This document shows positions 33,776 to 45,000 of a stretch of 64,000 nt of DNA, piece by piece; the first letter of the stretch is position 1; every line of letters starts with the position of its first letter. Made by a program: the position numbers and the translations under genes. The DNA comes from Eutypa lata (Eukaryota; Ascomycota; Sordariomycetes; Xylariales; Diatrypaceae). The notes below the pieces were generated by a model. The model did no database searches. It saw only the letters and a list, made by a program, of their open reading frames with translations, and had not been told where the DNA came from. Where the stretch lies: NCBI GenBank assembly GCA_022661535.1, contig JAKULF010000005.1:5022001-5086000 (forward strand), written 5' to 3'.

Positions 33776-35216
33776 ATGTCCGTTCCACCGCAGATCATTC
33801 GTGTAAAGCGAAAGGCAACCGAGGAAGCACCAGTCTCATATCTTCGTATGGCAATCTTCTATGGAAAATCGAATTGCCTTATATACTAACTTGCCTCATA
33901 GGAGTCCAGGATCACAAGAGACACAGGAGTGAAGTCTTCGTTTACCAACGACAAAATGGAGAAGCAGCATTCGCCAACATTCCTACCCCAACCCCGAAGC
34001 CCGTCATCCACATATCCCAACCTGCCGGTCAAGACGCAGCATTCCAAGGCACCAAGAGAAAACACACGCTGGATGGCGAGACTAAGGAAGCCCCACCTGA
34101 CGAGTTGCCAACAACCGATCCTGCTGTAGACGCAAACGCCGTTGGAGGCGTAGAACCGCGCAGATTTCACCTGTCAAGACCGGATGCCATGTTGTCAACC
34201 TCGTCATATCCAACCCGAAATAATGGAGGATCTAGAAAACGCTCGGCCCCTGCCCTTTTCGTGGAACGCAGGATCAAAAGAATATCCTCCAGAACCGTGG
34301 GAAAGCTGCAGTCCGCTGCCAATGTGGAATGCCCTACGAGCACGACAGGGCAAGATGCGCCTACTACTCAGAATACCCTGCCCGCAACTGGGGGCGTAGA
34401 CGTGGACAAGCCCGAGTCCAGAAAGTACAAGAAGCCAGGTGTAGCGAAACTAGCGAGCAAGGGAATCATACCAAAAACTAAGACCGAGCTACCACAGTCC
34501 ATGACGAATCGGCTGGATGTGGATATGGATCGAATGGCAGAAGAGATGAACGCGTTCGTTCTAGAGCAGATTGGACTTAACATACAAAAGTCGGAGGAAG
34601 AGCAGCAGCAGAACACCAAGTCTTCAAATGGGGGTGCAGCTCCTTCTCATCTCAAATTCAAGCCCAAGGCCCCAGCGAAGCGATACTCGGAGCGGCATCC
34701 CGAGAAAGCACCCGAATTGGCGGCCAAAGGAATGGCGGATGTTGACGTCAGCGTTAGTGATACCGACGATGACGATTACATCATTGAGACCTATGTCCGT
34801 GTCCCCGCAAGCAAGATGGGAGAGAATGTCTCCCCACAGCACGTGGGATTGCTCGTATTCGATGAAGAACCGGACATCGAGTATTTCTATGGAGAAGGGA
34901 GTGACAGCGAAGATGAGTGGGCGGAGGATGAAGAGGACGAGAATGGTAATTGATAAACCCTCGGTCCGCCCTGTTTCACTTTTACTGACAAAAGACAGCC
35001 GAGAACTACTATACGGCTGATTACCCCGACGACGAAGTCGCCAGTGATGATGAGTACAACATGAATGCTTACGCCTATCGGACTGGCAACGCCTCTGATC
35101 TGGAGGAGTACAACTCCGATGACAACTACGATGACATTATCTACGAGCCTAGAGACGTTGGTGGCGGCTTTAGGACTTTTGTTGATAGCAGTGGTTTCAA
35201 AACGAACCACTTGTGA
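33776..35216 (+). CDS. IWR1: RNA polymerase II nuclear import protein Iwr1
   Basis: Three exons: 33776..33845, 33902..34945 and 34999..35216, 443 aa. Introns of 56 nt (GTATGG...CTCATAG, TACTAAC branch) and 53 nt (GTAATT...GACAG) are both phase 1. The N-terminus MSVPPQIIRVKRKATEEAPV followed by SYLRVQDHKRHR is the classical Iwr1/SLC7A6OS start with bipartite basic NLS. The C-terminal acidic block ENYYTADYPDDE, SDDEYNMNAYAYR and YNSDDNYDDI is the Iwr1 domain proper. Family role: binds the assembled RNA polymerase II active-centre cleft and carries it into the nucleus via importin-alpha. The middle 250 residues are low-complexity and poorly conserved. An alternative upstream start that reads through intron 1 would lose the N-terminal motif. 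Confidence 0.93.
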
Positions 35217-35238
35217 GGTTCGAGGTTCGAGGTTCGAT
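35217..35238 (+). repeat. Short GGTTCGA direct repeat
   Basis: Three tandem GGTTCGA units start two bases after the IWR1 stop codon. They resemble tRNA B-box halves but lack the CC end, so no Pol III promoter is inferred. Confidence 0.7.
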
Positions 35239-35935
35239 GTTTGAACCTATAGAGGGCTTACCTAAAGCCCTTGTGTTTGCTTTGAAGACAGGCGAGGAAT
35301 GATATTTGTGGAGATACCCTAGACATGTTGTGATGATTGCTGGATGGAGTTGACATAGGCGAGGATGTTTGATCGCCTCCTTAGCTATTACAGAGTTTCT
35401 GGCCTGGTTTGGCGTGGCCTCGAGTTGGCATTGCAAACCGCTAGCTACACGTCATATAGGCACAACGAACTTCGTCCTGCCGAAAGAATTTATTCGGTAC
35501 ACGTATTTATATAGCTGTACAGTGCCTATGGTGCTCTGTATTATGAAATGCCTTGTTATAAATTCTCACCGACTTCTCCATATGTATCACACGGTGAATC
35601 CTGCTTCGAATAGTGCGTAGCTGCATTGTAGACTTAAGGGCTTCTAAGATGACCGGTTCTGTTGCACACATTGATCGTGACCGGGAGCCGACATTCCCGG
35701 CCTGGGGCAATTCTGCCCATGACCATGGCTTGCAAGCAGGTTGTATTCAATCACATCATGTGTGACATCCCCAGAAAACAGGCTCACGGTGCTCGTACAT
35801 ATTCTTCATCGAGAAACAACTCTATCTAGATTTCCGAACTCTTTCTCACTACGAAACGCACTACCTAATCATTCGGATACTATCTTCCTTCACGGACATC
35901 TCTCACATCAAGGCACTGGCATTGTTTCATCTACC
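35217..35935. other. Spacer between IWR1 and F-box-like gene
   Basis: About 720 bp: IWR1 3' region, then AT-rich promoter-like sequence for the next gene. Nothing else recognised. Confidence 0.5.
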
Positions 35936-36832
35936 ATGGAATCGAGTGTGGCTCTATGCCCACCTCTCCCACTCGAGCTGTGGACTGGTAAGCATGTAAC
36001 TCCTTGAATCAATTCCTCACTAGCTCCTATTTCCTAGAATACAGGTATAGTTTACGAATGCTACCGGGAGACTATACTATCTCAAACCTTTCCTATAACA
36101 ACCCCATTCCAAGTTATCTTAAGAGAATGCTTACCAGTCGTATGTATTATAGAGATCATGATTAATGTCACTCCACCAGAAGCTCTACCGCAAGTCTGGT
36201 TCAACTGCCGCTCGGCATCCCGCGCCATCAAGAAGGCGACAGAAACCGCCTTCCGCGAGCATCATCTCAAGGGAGCACTTCTATGGTTTCTGTGCCCTGT
36301 GGAGCTATGGGTTATAAAAGATGATGTATCCATTGAAATGCCCAGTTTCGGCCACAGGCTATTTTACGACGAGACCGACAAGCACGACGCCAACATGGCG
36401 GTGTTCCGGGAAGAGCCCGAAGACGACGAGAAGCTGCGGCTCGCATCTGGAAGGGTCTCTCGGTTCAAGTGTCTGGACGTCGACATCAGATACCCCGACG
36501 GCGGCGGCGCGCCCTACAAGGATGTCTGGCTCTTGGGGTGGCGGATGGTGATGGAGTCCTTCTTCCGCCGCCCGCATACGCGCAGTTCCCCTGGCGGCGT
36601 CGTCGTCGATCGTGACGCCCTCTTCACTATCTCGGATATGTGTTTCCTTTTCGATGCGGATCGCAGGTTGTCGCCCGATGCCGCACGTTGGGAGAAAGAG
36701 GAGGTCAAGATCGCCGTTCCGTTCCACTGGCTGTTGTCTCAGGCGTTCAATGGTGCTCCGAAGGATGGTCGCCACCGAGGGATTGAGGGGGGTGGATCGG
36801 AAGACGTTCTGTCGTTAAGAAGAACTGTGTAA
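35936..36832 (+). CDS. Small F-box-like hypothetical protein
   Basis: Two exons: 35936..35987 and 36153..36832, 243 aa; intron 35988..36152 (GTAAGC...TATAG) splits a codon. The joined N-terminus ALCPPLPLELWTEIMINV, followed by PQVWFNCRSASRAIKKATE, looks like a divergent F-box: a Pro-Leu-Pro-Glu-Leu/Trp start, then a helix with a conserved-looking Arg-Ser-Ala-Ser-Arg. The C-terminal part is rich in charged residues with Trp-Leu-Leu-Gly-Trp-Arg and has no enzyme motif. It resembles numerous uncharacterised fungal proteins of similar length. Substrate-recruitment in an SCF complex would be inference. The second exon is GC-rich. Confidence 0.7.
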
Positions 36833-38996
36833 TAACCGAAGAAGAAAACATCAGGCAAAAGCTGTGTTAGGAGAAACTGTACACAACACGAGCATCCTCT
36901 TCAGGATAACCTCTTGTGTACTTCCGATGCTATATTCTCACTTCTCATGCTTGGCTGCCGGTTTGGAACAGGGGAGTAGAAAGGGGAGGTCAGATGTAAC
37001 ATGGGGAACAATGTTTCAATGTGATTAAGCGATGTGTGTTTAATGTTTCAGCGGTCATTCAACGGTCATTCGAAGACCCTAAAAAAAGTGCGAGCCGTGG
37101 TGGTCAGTCCAGCGTAACCTTGCCTCGTGCGTACGCGCCGCAATAAGGTAGCCCCCTGACAAGGCCGGTTTATTTACGGCGTGGTTGTTGGAATTCCGAT
37201 GGACATTAACAACGTGGAATGGATGGAGCGGTTGGAACGGCCGGTTTCGACCCGATGCGTCGGTATGAGGATTTTTAGAATACAACGGTTGGTAGCACGT
37301 TAATTGAACCAGTGCAAGGCTACGTAGTTAGTTTATGAAGTCACGGAGTACCTAGGTAGGCAAACATGTGTGCTGTACGTGCGTAGGTACGCAGGAATGG
37401 TTCTGACTCTACACAAACCGATCACTTCCTAGTTAAATGCTTGCTTGACTTACCTAACAAGTTTTTGTTCTGCTATGTTGGGCGGTGACAAATCACTCGA
37501 AATAGTAAGCAAGCATTCTTAAGGGTGTTCGTCGATCACAAATGACAAAGAAGAATTCCTGGACGGGCTGCTGACGAGCCCCATGCCATGTGGGAATGGA
37601 AGTGAAAGTAGAAGTGGAGTATGTTGTAGTAGTAGTGATTGTGGGCGGTTACTTACCAGTTGGTTCAAAGAGAGGGGGGGTCCGACAGCCCTACCTACGT
37701 ACAATACATATTTAGAGGGAGAAAATCCCTTTGGGCCGGGGCGGATGGACACCCAATTATCGGCGACCGATGTGCTCTTGCGCTTCGACGGCCCACGAGG
37801 TGGGTGTAAGCCGCAGGATGCAATATCACCCCATGGTCGTATTGAGAGGGATCCTAGCAGATAACAGCTTTTGCTGCCCACCACGCCGGTGTCGAGCAAA
37901 TCACATGAGATTCCAGCCCCTGGATCTATCACCCACCGTTGCTGGGGGCGTTGAACGGCAAACGCTGGAACGAAAGAACCAACGGCAATATCACGACCAT
38001 CCATATAATCACAAAAATTGAAATCTTTCTCAAAAGCGGGTTTCAAGTGGTTACACAGATGTGTCTATTCGCAGTGTGCCCATCTCGCTTATATAGAATT
38101 TCATGCTCGTAGAGATAAGTCTGGGTAGCACTTCAAGACGTGTTTAGCCAATCCCGCTCGAGTTATCAAAAACAAATACCGCCAACATGAGTTTTGACAG
38201 CCCAAGTTTTTGGGCAATCCTCTGTTCTGTCAGGCGTGACTATTGATAGATTGTGCATAGGTAGGTAGTTATGGGTTTAAAATGTAACTTTGAATGAATA
38301 GCAAAAGACCGACACAAATGCAGACACTAAATCCCTCCCCCCCTAGAGCTCATTTAGTGAGACTCGTTTTTTGTATGAAAACCATGCTACAGAACCGCCC
38401 AACCCTTGAAATGTGAAAAAAAGCCCGCGCCGGGGTGTAGATAGCAAACTGTGATGGTACACCTCCTTGCCCATTTATCCAAAAGAAGTGAAAATTTTTC
38501 GATAAGCCGTATAAACCTGGTAGTCTTATCCCCTCTCCTATTCACCCAACCCCCTAAACCCATAGACAAATGAGATGAAACAAAAGAGAGAGAAAACAAG
38601 GTATTACGAATTGAAGTGATAACGAAATATCTTCAGAAGAGCCAAGATGCGAAGTATAGTCGAGTATGTTCCAGGGTATCCGTATATTTGGCAAGTGTAG
38701 TGTAGTGTAGTGTAGGTAGGCGTTGTAGAAATAGGATTGATCAATAATATGTTGGAACGTTTCGAAGTCGTGAGTGTATAGTGGATGAGGAGAGGAAGAA
38801 TCAACAAAGAATAGGTGTAGAGATATACATCGAACACATCATGCCCATGTCCATGTCCATCTCTTCGTCTTGTCTCGGTGTCTCGGTGTCTCATATCAGG
38901 GGGTCGTAGGCTAGGTGTGTAATTGTAATCGCATCTTTTTTTTTCCCTCCCAAGAACGTAAAGAAAAGGTACATAGGTAGGGGTTGAGCAGCTGTC
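36833..38996. other. Convergent intergenic region
   Basis: About 2.2 kb. It contains AGTACCTAGGTAGGC palindromic motif (37348-37361), (TGTAG)4 at 38696-38715, and GTCTCG and CATGTC short tandem repeats near 38846-38892. A 175-codon minus-strand frame (37519-38046) lacks recognisable domains and is not called. Confidence 0.5.
38696..38715. repeat. (TGTAG)4 microsatellite
   Basis: Four perfect TGTAG units in an AT-rich spacer downstream of the putative DNA-binding protein gene. Confidence 0.85.
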
Positions 38997-40513
38997 TTAC
39001 TTCGACAAGCCGCAGGCGATGCGGAACTCGAGGCTGCTCCCGCATTCGACGTCAACGACGTTGTCCTGTTTGAAAAAGCCACGCTCGTGACGAGTTCTGA
39101 CCGCTCGCTTGCTGCTCTCGCGGTCCTCTTTGAAGCAGCACGCGCAGCTGTTGTCTTCGGTCTTGTCGACCCAGGTCCCTCGGAAGATTGCCGTGCGCTT
39201 CGCTTGCTCCCTCTGGATTATGCGTTTCTTGGCTGTCCAATACATGAGTTACATAAACTTACAACACGGCGTCTCTGTCTAGAGGCGGAGGGATGAGGTA
39301 GGGGGTTGGTAGCTAGCTTACCTAGTTTCGTAGCGAGTTGGCGGGTTTCGTTGTCTACCCATGGGTAGTTCATAGCCCGTTCGGGGAATAGTATAGCTAA
39401 GCCGTATAACTTTTTGTCCTTTTGCTCCCGGACCTTGGTTCTGCTCGGGCACACATGGCCGTTGGGGAGAAAGGATAAGTCTCCCTCGCTAGTGGTGACC
39501 GGGACCTGGCCGTTGTTTTGGCGGTAGTATCCGCCTTGGATTCCTTGCATGGTACGTGGCAAGCCGGGAATCGGGAACTGGAAGTTGAATAGCTGAGTGG
39601 TGTCTTCCCACTTCGTGTTTCTATCGACCCGGTGGTACCGAATGTAGTCAAGCTCTTCGGTAGCATACTTGACGTTGATGTGGTTTTCCTTTTTGGGCTT
39701 GCTCCGCCATTTCTTCCCCGGCTCACTGGGTGGTAATGATGGGGGTGGGGCTTGAAAGTGGAAAGGCGGTCTTTCGGGAGACTGCATGGGCTGGCTGCCA
39801 AAACACACCGGTTGTGGGAGTGGAGGTAAAGTCCTGCTTTCGTCTCTCTCCATTCGCAGGGCGTTGAGGCTCCGTGTGATAAGGTCGTCGCCGAGTGAAC
39901 ATGCTAGGATGCTCTTAGAACAGGTATAATCTCCTTGGGTAGAAGGTTCCGGGCTGGAGCTAGGTGTCGGCCATCTGGGTTGGGAGTGGTCTGATGAGAC
40001 ACAGATACTGTGCTTCTTGCCTTGTGGATGGAAGATGTTGTTCATGCTGGGAAGATCAAGGTTACAGTAGCTTTCATCTAGCTCGCTGCATCTGCGTTTG
40101 GTTGGCGCTCTCGAGGATCCTTGGTTGGAATGAGTACGCTTGCGCTTGTCTATCATGATCCAAGGCACCGAACCGAGCCGAACCCCATCTTCCCACTCGG
40201 GTTTGGTCTTAGGGGTCTGTGGTGGAGAGGGGTGTACCATTGTCGCTGGAGTAGCGCGAGATTCGAGAGAGGAACTTGTTTCTTGTGAGAACACCGAGCT
40301 GTGTGTCGACAACGTCATGGAATATGTAGATGGCTCCGAGAGCCCTGTGTCACTCTTCTTGCGTTCGGCCATCCTGTAATCCGGAATGCTTTTGAGGTTA
40401 CTGACGGTGAGTTGCGGATGTCGTACTCGCAAAGGCAGCACAACATCGGTGTGTGCTATGTGCGAAGCGGCTGACTCCATACTTGAGCGCTCTCTGTCGT
40501 ATAGAATCACCAT
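38997..40513 (-). CDS. Fungal putative DNA-binding (homeodomain-like) protein
   Basis: Two exons: 40513..39322 and 39232..38997, 475 aa; intron 39321..39233 (GTAAGC...GACAG) splits a codon. The N-terminal 300 residues are Ser/Pro/Thr-rich and disordered, with basic patches (DKRKRTHSNQ, PTKRR) that could be nuclear localisation signals. A compact helical segment follows: KYATEELDYIRYHRVDRNTK, then WEDTTQLFNFQFP and RTMQGIQGGYYRQNN. This is the pattern of a fungal Myb/homeodomain-like helix-turn-helix, followed by LYGLAILFPERAMNYPWV. Exon 2 contains basic and Cys-rich sequence (DNSCACCFKEDRESSKRAVR). It is probably a transcriptional regulator; the target is unknown. The start is uncertain: ATG 40513, ATG 40480 (better Kozak context) or a further upstream exon. 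Confidence 0.75.
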
Positions 40514-41777
40514 ATCTCTGAGGATCAGGATAAGTAAGGGGCTGAAGGCTATAAGCACTGAGGGGAGGTGATGACAAAGTTAAAGACTGATAGGGAAGAA
40601 TGTCAGTCGCAAGGCGAAGAATGAGGAAGCGAAGCGCCTTAATAAGTCTTTAGGGGATGAAGGTGGGCAGACAAGTGGATCATCAGTGCCTGCCGTGTCC
40701 TGGTGTTCTAATATAGGCCAACAGCGTACCGACACAAAGGCTCACACTCTATAGAAGAAATGTGATTTGGTGATCACTCTCTTGCAGACAATAAGCATAC
40801 AACACCCCCGGGTGGTCATAGACTAGCTTGGAAATCCCTGTCCGTTTTCTTGGCTGGCTGCAAAGTAGCCTCGATCTCGAGATTATACCTTTATGCTTAG
40901 ATCCAAGTTAGAGAGATCTTGCATATTGGGAAACGGCAAACTGAGACACCGTATAGAGGAAGCCATCTGAGGAAAGATGGTCAAGGCTTTTCCAGGCAAG
41001 AATGGGGACTAGGGTGGAGAGGAATCTCATCAGCGGGTGACAGGTGTGACAACACTTACCTGCCTACCTTGTGGCGAGGGTCTTTCGGTCCTAGTCAAAT
41101 AACTAAGTAGGTGAACTATGACGCAAGGGGTTTTCCAGTCCGTAGTTCTGACCCTGGACGGACTTACACACTGTCTCAGAGGCTCCGATGTAACCCCAAA
41201 ATGGACAGCACTCACACCTACACCTACATCCATAGACGGCAAAATATCCAAGCCTTCTTACCTATGTATGATACTTGACTAGTACGCCATTCTACATCTT
41301 TGCAAATAGGAGAACGGGGGTCTTCTACTATAGGGTGCGAGATTCGGCGGGGGCCTGTTGGTACTCCAACCGTTGTCAAGAAAAGAGGCCTATTCTAAAT
41401 ATTGGCTCATTTCTATACCTGGTTTCTGTGTCTAATTATGGGTATTTGGCACTGTGATAAGACGCGCAAATGCTAAACTATATTTGAGGATGAACCAGCC
41501 AGCTGGGACAGGTGCAGCCAATGGAAACCCCGAATAGAGACATGGTAAAAGAGCTGAGCAGACCAGGACCCATAAATGCAGAGAGGGGGTATGTGATGGA
41601 AAAGGACTCAACAGAAGAAGGCAGCAGGGCGGAGAGAGATGCGGAGGCAAAAAGAGGGAGAGGCAGGGTAAGACTGGAATTGTCCCAAATATGTTGTTGG
41701 TCCTCCCACGATAGGAAACTCTAGATTAGGTGCGGCAGGCAAACATCATCGTGGGTCCGATTCCGACCGGCCACGAA

Positions 41778-41803
41778 GGAGAGAGAGAGGGAGAGAGAGA
41801 GAA
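41778..41803. repeat. (GA)n microsatellite
   Basis: Purine run of GA repeats with one interruption (GGGAG). Confidence 0.8.
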
Positions 41804-42075
41804 ATGTCGCTTGCGCCTCCATTCGTACAAGAGGCTTGTACCAACCGATCTTTCTAGCCGAGCGCTTAACATGACAACTTTCATAGAAGGAGGCTAACAT
41901 CATCCGCGAGAGATAGTTGTTTGCTTGTCTTAAGCGCGGGGGGAGCAGTGAGACTATTTACATTATTGGATTACTGAGAGGTTGTGGGGGCCAAATACGG
42001 GTCGAAGAGATCCAGACTCGTTACCCTCGGGCCGTCGAGACGTGACGAGTCGCTCGGCCCAAGGATCCTTGTTCC

Positions 42076-42095
42076 ATCCCATCCCATCCCATCCC
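42076..42095. repeat. (ATCCC)4 microsatellite
   Basis: Four perfect ATCCC units. Confidence 0.85.
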
Positions 42096-45000
42096 AGGAC
42101 GATCTCCATTCCATACGCGGGACTACGTATTTGGTCAAGGTCAACAATGCGACCCCATAAAAAACACCACCCCATCCTGACGTCTTGGGTGTCATCGACG
42201 AGCGTCCAACATTCATCGTGCATGTCGACGAACTCTACGGCCTGCCAAATTCAAAAAGCTGTGCAGGCATTCAAAAGGCGCTAAATTCAAATTTAGCCAC
42301 TCCCCGGACTCGCGAGCAAGAATAGTAGAATGATCAGATGCCGATCACATAGCGGCCGGCGCTTCCCTCTCTTCTCTTATCTTCCCGACGTGGTGGTATA
42401 ATACACCTGGCCATCATAAGACTACAAAGTAGGTGGTAAGAAAATGCTTTTTTACCTCCACCTCGAAGATGCAGTTGTAATAAGTTAGTAGCTACTATTA
42501 GTTCACTATATTTGGTTGTTAAGCGCTCAGGGTCAGGGGCTTATCCGTCTGTGCGAATCTATGTGTTTCCTCCCTGCCTTCTAAATCCGAGGATAGTTAT
42601 TTATGCCTACATACTAACACTACGACTTGGTAATTACTTTTTATGGAATAGTGATGGGAGTTTCCAACTTCTCCACCAAATGACTATCGTTAGGACCGAA
42701 GAGGCTATATTGTATGTATTTCCTTGTCCGAGAAGAGTCCAGGAAGCGAACAGAAGAAGCTAGCCTCCAATCACAGAAATTGTGGCTTGGTAGGATATGA
42801 AAGTATGTAGGAGTTCGTCAGAAAGAGCGCTCTCCGATGTCACTAAGATCAAGCCGCAAGACTGCGGGGGTGAGGGATGTCAACGGCCGACTTTCTCATG
42901 GTAACCATTATCTATCTTGCTTCTTCAAGTCCCCAGCACTTTGAGCCTAGCCAATGACGCATAGGGATATCCTTTATCGGGATAACGAGGCGCGGACGCC
43001 CCGAAGCGATCACTATGGCGAGGTAACATTATTGGATTAGAAATATATGGCTGATGATGTCTATGAAACACATGACGCCACGTCAAACAAGGCTAGAGAT
43101 ACAGGGTTCTCCAGGTTCATTGCCGTAAGTTCGCATCCCTCCACGATCCCAACTACCGCTGAAGAGGTACAATGGATGAGTAGGTTACTAAGGCCCAGAA
43201 TTGAGAATATTTCAGTAGATAGTAGTGCACATCTGAATGCACCGGAAAGCCTATTTGGATATCATGGGCCTGAACATCATCAAGAGACTCGGAACGGTCG
43301 GCCTATAGGCACAAATTTTACACTAATACTGAAACAGACCTCTCGGCGTGTCTTGAAAGGTTTGTATACTCTGTAGTTGACTTATCACTTTTGCGCTGTC
43401 ATAGATATCGACCAGCGTGTCTGTCTCACCTGCGGAGTCGCAACTTACTTTATATATGCAATGTATTTCGCGATTATCTATCGTCGCCGACCTCAGCGAA
43501 TAAAGAACGCTATGCAACTTGTCGTTCTTTTTTATCTGTGTGTCTGCAGCTCAGTAAATTGAGATGAGGTAGTTCATCGTTGAAAAATCTAAGACATATC
43601 TAGCATCCACGATATTAGGGGACTTGATCTACCTGCCTACCTAGACGACTGGAAGTGCACGAACTAGCAAGCCGCCTAGGAGCCACAAGGTCAACCCGTT
43701 TTTGTACCGTGTTACACCGAGACCGAAACGATACCAATTGTGCTACCTTGGCGCAGGGAGAACTTAACGTCGACAACTACCATATGAATCATAAATCGTC
43801 GGCCGCTCTTAGTCTCACTTTGAACTACATGTCCTCCTCAATTGTCGAAGACGGAAAACCACTCTTGGCTAGAAGCGTTTCCTGTTCGTGTCAGGTGTCT
43901 CATGCGACACTTATGGCCTTACGTTATTGCTCCGAATTATTGGACTCATGGCTGCGAGAAGATTCGGGCAGTCTTCTTTTCTTTTCTTCCTGTGGCTCAT
44001 ATCGCTTGAAGGGGTAGACGAAGCCTGAACGGCTCAGCCGGCAGAGAATTGGAGATATTCTATACCTCGCTTCGAGATCCTGAGGTAGAAGAGCCGAGGA
44101 GGCAACTTTCCGCGAAAATTCTTGGTGCGTTTATCACCGCCACATCAAACCTTTCCCTTTCAGCCTTCATTCGCCTCAACACGCCCACCTCATGCATGCC
44201 GACAAATACGCATCGCTATCATGTCCCCCATATCAGAGCCCTAAGAGGCCAGGGAAGTTGATCGGCGTCGCCTGCAGGATCTGTGTCTAAACCTGCATAT
44301 CGTCGCTTTTCATCGAAGACACCGATCTGAACCCCTGAAATACTCCCACCAATGACAACACCGGTATCTCCCTCACCATACACCGGTCGTTTATGTAATT
44401 TCAACGCTTCTTCGTGCAGATATCAACTCGTGTCTGCCAATTCACATCTTCAGGCCTGCATTTAGCAACGGCTCTGCCGGAAGCTGCTATAGCCGCTATA
44501 TCTGGACACCGCCGCCTGAAATCTACCACATATAATTGCTATTTTCGCTGATCAGCACGACTCCGCAACAGTCACGGAAACTGCACATTGCGTCTGCGCT
44601 GAGATGTCGTGGGAGAGATATATTTCCCGCCAGGTTGCGGGAGCCTCTGCTACTCGTTCGGGGGTACCAATATCCTGGACGATCATGTTTAGATCTTCTT
44701 TTAGCGACGCCCTAGGCGATGATGGAATCATCCCTGTATGTTTCACGGAGCTCGCTCTGAAGGCGGGATGTTAGGTCGGATGCCTTTTATCTACGAGATA
44801 GTTGCCGCATGAAGTGGCAGGGTTCATCTCGAATGCGCAGTTCGGTAGCGGTATAGTCCAATAGAGTTCTCCCATTTGAAGCCAATTTACCGCTCGATCA
44901 ATACTTCCCTATCGCTTGCACTAGTCAGGGGTTTCTCAAGCTGGTTTCAGAGGTTACTTGGACTGAAGATTCGAATCTTAGAGCTGCAAGCCAATCTTCA

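Noticed and set aside
35217..35238. GGTTCGA repeats as a Pol III B box
   Set aside because: The second half of the B box (NNCC) is missing and no A box lies upstream.
37519..38046. 175-codon minus-strand frame
   Set aside because: No domain, overlaps competing frames on the other strand, and the codon pattern is not protein-like.
43047..43376. 109-codon frame in the gene desert as a small gene
   Set aside because: No family resemblance and no splice extension. Recorded only as part of the desert.
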